Source: Pohlia nutans | Taxonomy: Eukaryota > Streptophyta > Bryopsida > Bryales > Mniaceae | DNA length: 64,000 nucleotides | Direction of reading: 5' to 3' | Assembly (NCBI GenBank): GCA_022496805.1 | Contig: CM040086.1 | Coordinates: 5,024,501-5,088,500 of the forward strand | Part shown: positions 10,440 through 21,853 of the stretch, piece after piece | Layout: each line of letters opens with the position of its first letter | Position numbering within the stretch: position 1 is the first letter of the stretch | Notes under the pieces: model-generated | Told to the model about the DNA's origin: nothing | Databases searched by the model: none | The model's input: the letters and a program-made list of their open reading frames with translations, nothing else | Position numbers and translations under genes: made by a program

Positions 10440-11444
10440 GTACTTTTTTGATTCACCATTCAGATGAACTGTAACTAAGAGAGATATTTTGAACTTGATA
10501 ATTATATGAATAACATTTGTACATTGTGAATTGTTAATTCTATAGATACATTGAGATATATGATAGTTGTCAACAATATTTTTGTATAAAAAATGAAACT
10601 CAAAATTGAAATTTCTAGTGTACTTTGATTACAAATAAGATATTTACAATTTGTACATGAATTTTTTTGGTAATTGGTTGAAATATAATAATTTAAGTGT
10701 AGTGACATTTTGGAATTTTAGGGTTGCTTAAATTGCGAAGTGAAAAACTTAAGAGCACTTCCACACTAAAATCTTTAATATTTAATTTAAATCTCTACAA
10801 CATGCAATGAGGCCTACAATTTTCACAAATCATTCCCTTTTTAATCAGATCACGTTCATAAAGCCAAATTCCCATCGAATATATACTAAAAATCCAACTT
10901 CACTATGGATGATAAATCTTCGTTTGATTTTGTACATCATCCACATTCTTCTCTGTTCGACATTTAGAGGTTCATCATAAGAAGCTGCTACCATTTACCG
11001 TTATATATATCCCAATATCTAATTTTCATACTATTAAATTCATTGACTAAAATTCAAAAAATTCATTGACTCTAGTTCAGAATCGCAATGTGATAATGAA
11101 TTCATACAATTACTGAAAAAATATATAAATTTTGTCATGTCAAAAGAACCTTTTTAACCCCTAACTGCCCAACCATGCATATTTTGCATGATGTTCCGAT
11201 TTGAACTTCGATTTCTCATCCATCATGCACTTTTTGCAGTGTGAAATTTTTATCAAAACTTTTATGGGAAGTTCGCTTCGTGCATGTGTGATCCGATTAG
11301 AAAGGAGATGTTTTGCAAAAAAATATGCCTCATTTCATGTAGTAGTGTTCCACTCCAAATTTGGAAGATTTTAGTGTAAAAGTGCTCTTGAAAAATTCAA
11401 CTATTAAAATTGAGGAACCAAAAAATCTCCAAAAATCACTACAC
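10440..11444. other. AT-rich intergenic stretch with dispersed core repeats
   Basis: No gene is visible. At 10480-10600 lies a copy of the dispersed core (GATATTTTGAACTTGATAAT..., GATAGTTGTCAACAATATTTTTGTA) also seen at about 9800, 12090, 29800 and 44535. A TTAACCCCTAACTGCC motif at about 11155 looks like the end of another inverted-repeat element whose partner I could not place with certainty. Confidence 0.4.
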
Positions 11445-11993
11445 TTAACCCTTTAGCGCGCCGGCGTCCAGATTCTGGACGCCGGATGAATTTCAACAGC
11501 TCGTTTTCTGTAGGTACTGGATGTTTTTCATCCATTTTAATTTTTTTTTCATTCTTGTGCTAGTTGAGTACCATTTGTACGGTATGGATCTTCCAAATAA
11601 GATAACGTGAATTTTTGAATATTTACAAAAGTGATTAATGTCAAGTTTCAATGTTAGTTCAAAAAGAAAGACCTTAAATATGATTTTCCATAGTAAGTAG
11701 AATCAAATAATGGAAACCATACCATCTCGTAGTGCATGTCATTCTAATTTCATTACAATATTTTTAAATTTTTTTGTGTTAATTTTGGATTTTTAATTGA
11801 ATTTCAAGAGAAAACCTTGCAAAATTACTTTAAAAATATTAATAATAAATATGATGAATCCAACCGTACGGATGTTATCTACACATTGACATTTACAACT
11901 TTGTTTTGTACATCAACTCCATTTCCGTTTTTCATCAATCATTTTATAACAAATCTTTGAAAACAGTGTTGAATCGGGACGTTAAAGGGTTAA
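11445..11993. mobile_element. MITE-like element, 549 bp, TIR TTAACCCTTTA
   Basis: The left end TTAACCCTTTAGCG is matched on the opposite strand at the right end by TTAACCCTTTAACG. The interior is non-coding. Just inside the left end is a perfect 25-bp palindrome (11461-11485, CCGGCGTCCAGA, one base, then its complement), the only GC-rich patch in several kilobases. Confidence 0.55.
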
Positions 11994-12079
11994 AGTATTA
12001 CATTTCAACCCATTCCAAAAATTCTCATTTATTATTAGATTGTCAATATCTTATTAGTAATCATATTACAAAAGAGTTC

Positions 12080-13052
12080 TAAATTTTAAGCTTGAAAATT
12101 TCTAGACAAATAGTGCTGATAGCAATAGCAAATCTAACCGTATGGATAGAATCCAAAATTCATAATGCACAACTTTTATTCATTCATGAAGTTGAAAATA
12201 TCCCTCTCAATTGCATTTTATAATGCATCTTTGAAAAACTGTCAAATCTGAAAAGGGTGAGAACATTTAGGAGTTAACAATTCATTCCAACAAATTACTC
12301 TGAAAGAATGTTACTTTTCTACTTTATATACAACATAGGTGAAATTGTTTTACCGTACCTCACATAATGAGATGTGTTTTTTTCGCCACTTCAATTTTCA
12401 TTCATCCCATGTGACCTGAACAAATTCCAAAGTACATGGTTCAATAAAACCCTTCTCTTTAAGTGTGTACTAGATGAAAGATAAGAGAATCAGAAGACAA
12501 GAGAAGATAACTAATTTTGAAGTGAAGAGAAGAGAAATGAGCGGAAAATTCAAAACTTAATTTAAAACAAACAATGTTATAAATTCAAAAAAAATTGCGT
12601 ACTACATATAAGAGAAGAAAATAAAATAGAACACAAGATAAGTAAAAGAAAAGAGAAGAAAAGAGAAGACGAGAGAAGAGATGAGAAAAAAAACATTTAA
12701 AAAAGAATAGAAGAGAAGATAAGAAAAGAAATGCATTTTGAAGAGAAGAGAAAGAGGAGAAAAAAAATATTAATTTCTTTTTAAAAAACATACAATTTAA
12801 AAAATTCAATACCATTTGTGTACTAGAAAAAACAAGAAGAAACAAAATGTAAAGAGAAGAGAAAAAAATTAGAAGACAAGAAAAAATATACTAAAAATTA
12901 AAAGTGAAAAGGAAAAAAGGAAAAAAGAAAAATTGAAAACGATTTTTTTCTTATTTAAACTTTTCTTTTAAAATTTAATTTTTTTAATTTTTTTTTTTAA
13001 TTTTACAATTGGAAAAAAAATTAAAACTTAGGAAATTTAGGAAATTTAGGAT
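12080..13052. other. Non-coding stretch: dispersed core repeat and purine-rich tract
   Basis: 12090-12250 carries the dispersed core in inverted orientation (CATAATGCACAACTTTTATTC, TTGCATTTTATAATGCATCT). From 12470 to about 12950 the plus strand is an imperfect GAGAA/AAGAG purine tract, followed by A/T-only sequence to 13050. I see no gene. Confidence 0.6.
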
Positions 13053-13053
13053 G

Positions 13054-13602
13054 TTGAACCCCTAAATGACGGAGGGGGTAAAGGCAAAACATAAATGTGT
13101 TATTAAAAATTACTTCTTCAACTTTGATGAAGTTTGGTTCAAAAGAGAAAATGAGGAGCTTGATGTTTAGTAATTATCCATACACTCAAATTTTAAAAAA
13201 TAGCATTTTATCATCTCATAATAAATTTAGAAGCATTTAACTTCAAATATTTGTCAAAATTACAATTTTTATTTTTAGAATTTGAAATTTTGTATGATTT
13301 GTTACAACTAGACATTCTATTCTAAAATCAAAAATTGCAAATTTCAAAGGAGAGAACATCATTACTTTCCGCAAATAGTAAGTTTTCTAACACTAGCCCA
13401 ATGTAGAAGTGTTTTTCTTTGAAAATTTCTCCTCGGTGGAGTTTAACTCGGATTGACATGATTCAAAGTGGGTTGGAAAGTAGAGTTGATTTCCTATTTA
13501 AAAATATCTTTTATTTTCTAAAAAAATAGTTTTTCTATTTTGGGCAGCCCGTAAAAAAAGGGCAGAGACCATAAAATGGTTCATCCGTCACTTAGGGGTT
13601 AA
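13054..13602. mobile_element. MITE-like element, TIR TTRAACCCCTAARTGACGGA
   Basis: The left end TTGAACCCCTAAATGACGGA and the right end, read from the other strand, TTAACCCCTAAGTGACGGA form a TIR of about 19-20 bp. The 549-bp element is AT-rich and non-coding. It shares only its outermost bases with the other TTAACCCC-ended elements of the window. Confidence 0.6.
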
Positions 13603-13619
13603 GAAATTTAAGAAATTTA

Positions 13620-13786
13620 GGACATTTAAGAATTTGACAATTTTTTAAAAAAATTAAAAATTAGAAATAAGAAATTAAAAATCTAAAAATTAAAAAAATT
13701 AAAAATTAAAAAATTAAAAATTAAAAATTAAAAATTAAAAAATTAAAAAATTAAAAAAATTAAAAAAATTAAAAAAAGCAGCAGCA
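13620..13786. repeat. A/T low-complexity tract (AAAATT runs)
   Basis: The plus strand is almost only A and T, in repeated AAATTAAAAA units, ending abruptly at a GC-rich island. Confidence 0.8.
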
Positions 13787-14022
13787 GCTTGCTACTGCAT
13801 TGGCCCGCCCGCTGCTGAGGCGGGACGGGGCGGGCCAACGGCCGGCCGACCCCCGGCCTGGCCGATTGGCCGGGTCAGGTCGGGCCTGGTCGGTTGGCCG
13901 GGCCAGGCCCTGCCTAGCCCAAAGGTGGGCTGGCCTTGCCAACCCCGCGGAGCTCCGCGGGGTTGGCAGGCGCGTCCTATGGAAGGACGCGCCCAAGCAT
14001 CAAATGGCTTTTTTTAAAGCCA
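13787..14022. repeat. GC-rich island with stacked palindromes
   Basis: After 170 bp of pure A/T the base composition flips to strongly GC-rich. It contains repeated GGCCGG/GGCCGA motifs, a perfect 32-bp palindrome at 13937-13968 centred on GAGCTC, a 9-bp-stem hairpin at 13970-13992 (GCGCGTCCT, five bases, AGGACGCGC), and a third hairpin at 14003-14022 (ATGGCTTT, TTTT, AAAGCCAT). Short ORFs across it on both strands look like by-products of composition. It may be the promoter-side end of the gene block that follows, or an element terminus. Confidence 0.6.
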
Positions 14023-14312
14023 TTTTCTAATTGTTCTAAAATCTAACTACTAGTTCTAATTACATAAGGCCACCCTCCCACCTAAAACACCACATTTCAC
14101 ATATTTCCTCTCAAAGGTATTGCTCTCACCTCTCATTTTTTTGCAAATGATACTAGATTTGGTTGTAATGATTGATATATAGTCATTGTATGGCATATAA
14201 CCATAGGTCTTTTCATCAATTTTCTTAAAATGCATGATTTTAACATGGATTTCTTCAAATTTTTGTAGGTGTCATTCGTTGGAGAGAACATTGTGACTCA
14301 TTACAACTGCAA

Positions 14313-17058
14313 GTAAGCTATATTTTTTTATAATTGTCTGTTTTCAAAAACTTTTTGCATAAATGTTCAAATGTAACCACATTTGAAGGACAAAAAATTC
14401 GCTATGACTTGGGGCAGCCAAATTTGATGTTGGGTTTTCAAAATTATGGTCACAAGTTGCTAAATTTAGCAACTTCTTGCATAAATTCTCAAATTTGATG
14501 TATTTTTCCACGATTTGAAGAACAAAAAACTCGCTAGGGCTTGCAGAGGTTTGGGGCACCCAAATTTGATGTTTGGTTTTCAAAATTAAAGTCACAAGCT
14601 GCTATATTTAGCAACTTTTTGCATAAATGCTCAAATTGAATGTATTTTTTCACAATTTGAAGAACAAAAAGTTTGCTAGGGCTTGCAGAGCTCTGGGGCA
14701 CCCAAATTTGATGTTGGGTTTTCAAGATTAAAGTCACAAGCTGCTATATTTAGCAACTTTTTGCATAAATGCTCAAATTGAATGTATTTTTCCACAATTT
14801 GAAGAACAAAAAGTTCACTAGGGCTTGCAGAGCTCTGGGGCACCCAAATTTGATGTTGGGTTTTCAAAATTAAAGTCACAAGCTGCTATATTTAGCAACT
14901 TTTTGCATATATGCTCAAATTGAATGTATTTTTCTACAATTTGAAGAACAAAAAGTTCGCTAGGGCTTGCAGAGCTCTGGGGCACCCAAATTTGATGTTG
15001 GGTTTTCAAAATTAAAGTCACAAGCTGCTATATTTAGCAACTTTTTGCATATATGCTCAAATTGAATGTATTTTTCTACAATTTGAAGAACAAAAAGTTC
15101 GCTAGGACTTGCAGAGCTCTGGGGCACCCAAATTTGATGTTGGGTTTTCAAAATTAAAGTCACAAGCTGCTATATTTAGCAACTTTTTGCATAAATGCTC
15201 AAATTGAATGTATTTTTCCACAATTTCAAGAACAAAAAGTTCGCTAGGGCTTGCAGAGGTTTAGGGCACCCAAATTTGATGTTGGGTTTTCAAAATTAAA
15301 GTCAGAAACTACTATATTTAGCAAATTTTTGCATAAATGCTGAAATTGAATGTATTTTTCCACAATTTGAAGAACAAAAAGTTCGCTAGGGCTTGCAGAG
15401 CTCTGGGGCACCCAAATTTGATGTTGGGTTTTCAAAATGCAAGCCAATATCTGCTATATTTAGCAACTTTTTGCATAAATGCTCAAATTTGATGTATTTT
15501 TCTACGATTTGAAGCAAAAAAAATTCGCTAGGGCTTGTAGAGGTTTGGGCCACCCAAATTTGATGTTGGGTTTTCAAAATTAAAGTCAAAAGTTGCTAAA
15601 TTTAGCAACTTTTTGCATAAATGTTAGAATTTGATGTATTCTTCCACGATTTCAAAAACAAAAAATTCGCTAGGGCTTGTACAGGTTAGGGGCACGCAAA
15701 TTTAATGTTGGGTTTTCAATATTGAATTCTCAAGCTGCTAAATTTAGCAACTATTTGCATAATTGCTCAAATTTGACGTAATTTTCCACAATTTGAAAGA
15801 CAAAAAATTTCCTACGGCTTCTATGGATTAGGGGCACCCAGATTTCATGTTGGGTTTCCTAAAGTGAAGGCAACATGTGCTAAATTTAGCAAATTTTGCA
15901 TAAATGCTCATATTTGATGAAAGTTTCGACAATTTGAAAGACAAATAATTTGCTAGGGCTTGTAGGGGTTAGGGGCACCCAAATTTGATGTTGGGTTCCA
16001 AAAATTTAAGACAAAGCTGCTAAATTTAGCAACATTTTGCATAAATGCTCAAATTTGATGAATGTTTCTACAATTTGAAAAACAAATAATTTGCTAGGGC
16101 TTGTGAGGGTTAGGGGCACCCAAATTGGATGTGGGGTTCCCAAAATTTAAAACAAGAGCTCTTAAATTTAGCAAATTTTTGCATAAATGCTCAAATTTGA
16201 CGTAATTTTCCACAATTCGGTAAACAAACAATTCGTAAAGGCTTGTAGAGGTTAGGGGCATCCAATTTTGATATTGGGTTCCCCAAAATTAGATTTGAAT
16301 TTGCTAAATTTAGCAACTTCTAGCAGAAATGCTGAAATGTGACGTATTTTTTCATAATTTAGAAGACAAAGAATTTGTCAGTGATTTTAGAGATGAGGGG
16401 CATTTCGATTGTAAAGTTGAGTTTGGGGATTTGTTGTCAAATGGTTGTCATTGTAGCAGATTTTGCCTATTGAGTATAACTTATGTGTCAATTGAATGTC
16501 TCGGCCTCTTATTTTGTTAGTGTATGAAGTAAATTATAGAATGTGATAATTGCTGTTAGATTGAATTGTAGTTTAGGAGGTTTTATAAAAATGTAAAAGA
16601 AATTACTTTAGAGAAAAATAAAAGACTTTTATTTTAAATTGTTAAAGTTCTTTTAGTTTTTTATAATTGATATCTTTTACTTTGGAGAACTACTTTTTTT
16701 ACTTGAATGTAAAATAATGGGATTAAAAAGGCATGTAGGAATTGTATATAATTAAACTAGAAGGCTATTAAGTTATATTGTTTGAAATCTCACTATTATG
16801 TTTTGTATATTGTGATTATATTAAGAAGTTTAAGTAATTTTTATGTAGTGAAAAAAAATTTAATACATGGAATTCTAAGATGTTTTCGATTGTATAAATC
16901 TACTAAGGTAATTATTTTCTTTTTGAATCATTATTTGTTGTGTTTATGTTTTTCCCACCTATTCTTTAATCTTGAATGCATACGAATATCGAGCAATGTT
17001 CAACACAATCTAAAGGCTTGAAGTAGTAATTGTGTTTTGATTTGTTTTCTTTGTACAG
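14313..17058 (+). other. Candidate long 5' intron holding the 142-bp array
   Basis: A good donor (CTGCAA/GTAAGC, GT at 14313) precedes the array, and a pyrimidine-rich acceptor (TTTTCTTTGTACAG, ending 17058) stands two bases before the ATG of the following gene. If used, the whole array lies in a 2.75-kb intron and 14240-14312 is a 5' untranslated exon. No transcript data support this here. Confidence 0.3.
14343..16400. repeat. Tandem array of 142-bp repeats, about 14 copies
   Basis: The anchor TTTAGCAAC recurs at 14465, 14607, 14749, 14891, 15033, 15175, 15317, 15459, 15601 and 15743, all 142 bp apart, then at 140-142 bp spacing to about 16305. Copies between 14600 and 15300 are nearly identical; those at both ends are more diverged, the usual sign of homogenisation by unequal exchange. 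Each unit holds an AAGTTGCTAAATTTAGCAAC-type palindrome (perfect over 22 bp at 14454-14475) and a GGGGCACCCAAATTTGATGT block. Open frames on the minus strand are artefacts of a repeat unit that is open in one frame. Confidence 0.9.
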
Positions 17059-17060
17059 TT

Positions 17061-18708
17061 ATGGCGCTTAAGACTCTAAACGAGTGGAAAGAGCATGGAT
17101 GGTGGATTGAGGCCGAAAATTCACTCAAACCCATGTTGTGGATAACAGAGCAGGCTATACTAGAGGGAAGACGTTGGGCAACGTTAGGTACATTGTTTGG
17201 GCAAATACTATCTATTGGTACCGCACCGAACGATGTTTTGGTATTCTGTGTGAAAGCAGAGAATGAACCCATGACAAAGATCAAGTTGCAAAGGAAGTTC
17301 CTGATGGCCCCTGTTCCGGAGGTGTTGCTTGAGGTTAATCCACCATTGAGGGGATTGAAGCCTCTAAAGGTGCTCTGGTCCACTATGCCTGAGAACCTTC
17401 GTATAGCACGTGAGACGTCCGTGGTGAAGTTCAAAGAATTTACCCCACAAGATGTTACAAAAGTTCGAGAGGCTGTTCGGGAGCACACAGCATACGAGGA
17501 GCTGGCAAGGGAGTTGCCTCACAATCCAGAAGATCGTTCTCCGTTGCAGGAACCAGAAGAAATCGATCCAATCTATAGGATTCTTGCATCAGCTGTGAAC
17601 GTGAATTGGGTACCGCCGCAAGTAGAAGAGTCTCGAAGGCGCCCGACACCGGCACCCGTTCAAGATACTGTGGAACCTACACCACCCACGACTAGTGCAT
17701 CCCGCAGGGTTCGGAGTAGGACTGATGAAGCACCACCAAGAGCATCAACCGATCGTACTGCATCAGCACCAGTACAAACACGGGATGTATCTGCACGGAG
17801 GATCATTTCTTCAGCGAGAGGACCACGGTTGTCATCTTCTTCTACGGGTCCAGAGCAAGGAAGCGAGGTCCTACCAAATGTAGTCCCAGGGGAATCTTTG
17901 GCAGCTGAGCGTGGAGCAAATTTATCAGAAACAATGGGTTCTGAGAGATTTGAGAGGAGGACGTCAGCTCGGGTGGAGACACTATCTCAGCCTCGCGTTC
18001 CAAGGGCTATGACAGCTCTGGTAGCCAGTACTCAAAGGAGCGTTCCACGAAGACAACATATTGGAAGGGGTCGGGGCAGGAACGAAGAGGAAGCCGAGGA
18101 CATTGATGTGGTCCCTCATGATGATGAAGGTCTTCATATTCCAAGAACTAGGACAGCAAGAGGAAGAGTGCTATCATTTCCCTCAGACGAAGAGTATCGG
18201 GCTGGGTATATTTGGGGAATAGATGCAGTTTTTGATGCTCCGATTGACCACATCCGTTCAGTAGAGAATGTGGAGACCAATCATCGTTGTTTGTTGGAGG
18301 AACGAGTGAGGCTTATGTATCATCGATTAGCCGGGCCGGATGAGCCTCTTGTTACGTGCTTCACACTTCGACCCATTGCCTACATAGTGGAGGAGCCGAT
18401 TGGTTTAGATGGTCAGAGGCAGCAGAGGGAAGTGAAATTCCGAGCGGACCGTGCTGTGCAGGAATTCGAGGCTGCTTATTTGCGCTATATGATGGAGGAT
18501 TCAATTGTCGGCAACATGCGTAGGATGGATTGGTTGCGGAACCACATCATTTGGGAGCCGGTGGACGGTCAACACATTGTAGCAGCTTGTAAGCATGCAC
18601 AAACGGAGGAGCGGAATGGAATTTTGTCCACTGAGGCTTTCAACAAACATATGCGCAGTGGAAGGCACAGTTCATTGTATTCAACAATCCACAGCTGTAT
18701 ATTGAGGC
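17061..18708 (+). pseudogene. ParB-like/methyltransferase-like protein, 5' part
   Basis: The frame opens at ATG 17061 (MALKTLNEWKEHGWW), right after a likely splice acceptor. A conserved-looking N-terminal domain of about 150 residues is followed by a long Ser/Thr/Arg-rich linker with RGRGR. A second folded part (about residue 370 on) contains FKADRAVQEF-like helices, here FRADRAVQEF, and WEPVDGQHIVAACKHAQ. The DGQH...A motif resembles box II of ParB/sulfiredoxin-like domains; this is inference. A one-base loss near 18656 shifts the frame: the alternative frame continues sensibly as WKAQFIVFNNPQLYIEA up to 18708, where the 4.57-kb element begins. The gene resumes at 23283. The R-rich stretch after 18709 in the original frame is element sequence. 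Confidence 0.6.
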
Positions 18709-19424
18709 TGTCAAACCTCGTTTTACCAAAAGCGGCTAGTTAGGGTTTCTAGGGGAGCTAGGAGTAATCTTTTCGCCATAAATAAGAGAAGTGATGGCCT
18801 TAACGGCCCAAGTTATTTATTTGGAAAGAGAGTAGCATCCGTGTGCAGCCTAGAGGGATTACTACAGGACTAGAGTAACAGCAAGTTCCGGTGGGGAACC
18901 GGATGGGAGACCGGATAGGAGAGGACGGGTCTCCGATGGACCCGGTCACGGTCCAAGCATTGAAGTAGGCCGCTCTAAATTGGGCAACCCACTGTTCATT
19001 CACTCTCTACAGCTCCAGTTGTCCGCGCCAGCAGAGTTTTGAGCTTCCGGATAGCCGTAGAATTGTTAGTGTGGGACCGGAAGAAGAGAGCGTTGAGCGA
19101 CCGTATGGTGCAGATTCTGAGAGTCCGGGAGTGAGGGAAACTGAATACCCGGTGATAGATAGCGACGCAAGGTTAGAGTTCGAAGTAGGCAAACCTCCGG
19201 ACAGCGCGCATCGCCATTTCCGGCGGAGTTTGAGGAAGAAAGGAAGTGCGCAGTCAGGAAAAGGGTTGCGGAGTCTCCGGGAGGTTAGAAGAACACCCCG
19301 GAAGCGGGAAGGGAAGCGCCCGGAGCGCGAGGCGCAAGGTTTAACGAGGAAAGGGAAGGCGCATCCGGAGAAGGAGCTGCGTCACATCCGGAGGAGTGAA
19401 GAAGCCCGCCCGGAGTCCGCAGCC

Positions 19425-21853
19425 ATGGCACGCAGGGGAGCCGGGGCCAAGATTCCGGAGAAACGTATCTGCCCGGACATCCCACAACAAGAGCAAGACT
19501 TCGACGAGCTAATGCAGGACCTCCAGAAGATGAGGTGCTTGGGATTGTTTGGGAGAGTGTGGGATGTGCAGGACTCCCGGATGCTGGAGGAAATCGAGGG
19601 CGGGGCAATGGTGAACGCCTTCCGGACAACCATCCGGGTGAAATATGGCAATTGGACCCGGGAGATGTGGCGGGAACTGTACGACTTCCCGGACACCAAC
19701 GAGGACCTGGAACCGGGAGGCAAGGGCGACACAGGCTGGGTGAAGATGCGGTTCAGCCACCTCTCGGACAAGGACGGATTCAAGGTGGCGGACTGCATTA
19801 TACCCCGGGAGCAACGGCTGCTCCAGTATGTGGTGCCCATCCTCAGTCCGGAGAAGCCCACCACCCTCACTGTGACGCTGACCCGAGGTATCTACTCTGC
19901 CCTTCTCCAGAAGAAACGGATCAACTGGGCGATCCTGATCCACCGGAACACGCAGAAGTGGGCGGGTAACCTTGACAACAAGAAGGGATGCCCATTGGCC
20001 CCATTTCTCTACCATCTGTATGAGAAACATGGGTGCCTCACGGCAGAAGAAAGGAAGAGGTTGGAGAAAGTGCCTATTCCGGAGGTGAGAAGCTCGGCCA
20101 AAAAGAAGACAGCTCTGCTAAAAAGAAGACAGCTCTGCTGGACGGAGGAGCGGGGACCAGCAGAACCGGCTTGTCGTCCCGACCGGAGGAGAGAAGGATG
20201 GCTCCACCTGCAACCCAACTGGATAGGAGCAGAGTCCGGGGAGAGGAGCTCCGGAAAGAGAAGGAAGACCAATCGCTAAGAAGGCCAGTGGATGATTCCA
20301 GCCCCAATCTGGAGACCAGGACCAAGAGGAGAGAAGACCGCCCGGAGGGAGGCCGACCGGGTGGCACCAGGCCGCAGCAGGAGGAGCGGCAAGAAGGGAG
20401 AAGGAACCCGGAACTAGGACGACCGGGTGGAGTGAGACATTAGCCGGAGCTGAGAACAAGAGACCGGGAGGGGAGTTCGGATGAGGAGGAGGATTCTCCA
20501 CAGCCGAAGCTAACCCGGAAGAAGCCGGTGAGAGGACGAGAGGCAATTCCTCAACCGGAGGTAGGCGGTCCTTCCCAAACACAACCTCGGGGGGATCAGA
20601 TCGAGGAGCCCAGGCCAGAGGAGGAGACGAGGCCTTCTCCACCCCAGCCCTAGGAGCAACCGGTAGAGGGACCCGGACCAATGGAGGAGGATTCTACTCC
20701 GGCGGCTCCACAGGAGCGCATGGAAGAAGAGAACCGGACAGACCAGGAGGGAGGTCCGTCTCAGCCGCGACCCCAGGGACGGAAGAGGAAGTTAGTCCTC
20801 CCGGCTGAAGGAGAGGAAGAACCGGAAGGACCGGATACCACACCTGGAAAGAAGAAGGGACCGGTCCGGAGGAAGGTGACCCCACTCAACAAACGTCCCA
20901 AAGAAGCAGGGGAGGACGAAGAGGAAACAGGAGATGAAGGGGAACAGGAGCAGGGAATGCCAGCAGGAGCAGAACCGGTCCAGGAGGCAGGACCATCCGG
21001 AAATGTGCCAGCGGAACGAAGAGAACCGCTCCGGATGGAGGACATGTTACTGCAGACACGGGTGGCACTGGACTTGGTTACGGAACAGTACAACCCCCTG
21101 TTCGCTGCTCTCCGGGAGACAGGGACCCTTCTCCGGACGAACGACATTTTGGAGTACCCGGCGCGATTAAGGAAGCTCCAGAGGAAACTCATCCGGAGCA
21201 GGGAGAGGGAGAACGAGCTAACCGGACAACTGCAGGGCATCCGGGAGGCAGAGAGCGAATCGGCGGCTCTCTTGAAGGGATTTGAGGAGGAGCTGCAACG
21301 AAAGGTAGCCTACATTAACAAGATGGAGGCCCACGTACAGCAGAAGGAGTTGCAGATCCGGGAGCAAGAGGATACCATCCGGAGTGTAGCAGAGACAAGC
21401 CGGCAGTGTGTCTCCAGGCTATCCGGATTGTTCCAGTCGAATGGGGAGGCACAAACAAAGGCCCGGTTGTACGACGAGCGGGTACTTCAACCGGGATTGG
21501 AGGGAGCAGCCCGGATGAAGAATGTAGTCCGGGAATACTCGGACAAGGTAGAAGCATTTTTGGTGGAGTTCCGGGTGCTGGCGGAATGCATCCGGGAGAG
21601 CTCTTCGGAGGAGGAGTCGGATCAGGAGGAACCTACCTCCCGGACCGTGGTGGATGTGGAGCCCATCCACATGGCCCGACCCGCGGGAGTAAGTCCAGAA
21701 GAAGTCCGGGATCTGAGCGAAGGTATGGAGGCAATGGATGTCCACCCGGACAGGGCGGAAAAGCAACAGGAGGGACAATCGGCGGGGCGCGGAACTCGGG
21801 GAGATAGGCCGGCGGATCCGATCTTGGTGGGGAGCCCGGAAGATGAGGAATAG
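19425..21853 (+). pseudogene. Gag-like coiled-coil protein of the 4.57-kb element (decayed)
   Basis: From ATG 19425 (GCCATGG context) a domain starts MARRGAGAKIPEKRICPDIP and includes QDFDELMQDLQKMRC, FGRVWDVQDSRMLEE and YDFPDTNEDL. I recognise it as the plant retroelement-associated 'putative plant transposon protein' type. An exact 20-bp tandem duplication (20100-20119, 20120-20139) then shifts the frame. In the new frame the protein continues as a charged, Pro/Arg/Glu-rich linker to 21853, broken only by TAG at 20441-20443 and 20651-20653. The end (from about 21030) is a long coiled coil (LRKLQRKLIRSRERENEL ... EEELQRKVAYINKMEAH) with an acidic tail. Before decay it would have been a single protein of about 800 residues. 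An upstream extension to 19071 is open but Arg-rich and lacks domain character. Confidence 0.6.

Noticed and set aside
12585..12845. 86-residue Phe/Ser/Leu-rich frame
   Set aside because: Translation of a purine-rich low-complexity tract.
13769..14030. Arg/Pro/Gly-rich frames on both strands
   Set aside because: Products of the GC-rich palindromic island, mirrored on the two strands.
14344..15589. Series of similar 67-83 residue frames on the minus strand
   Set aside because: They are the 142-bp satellite read in its one open frame; each starts 142 bp after the last and has no start context or domain.
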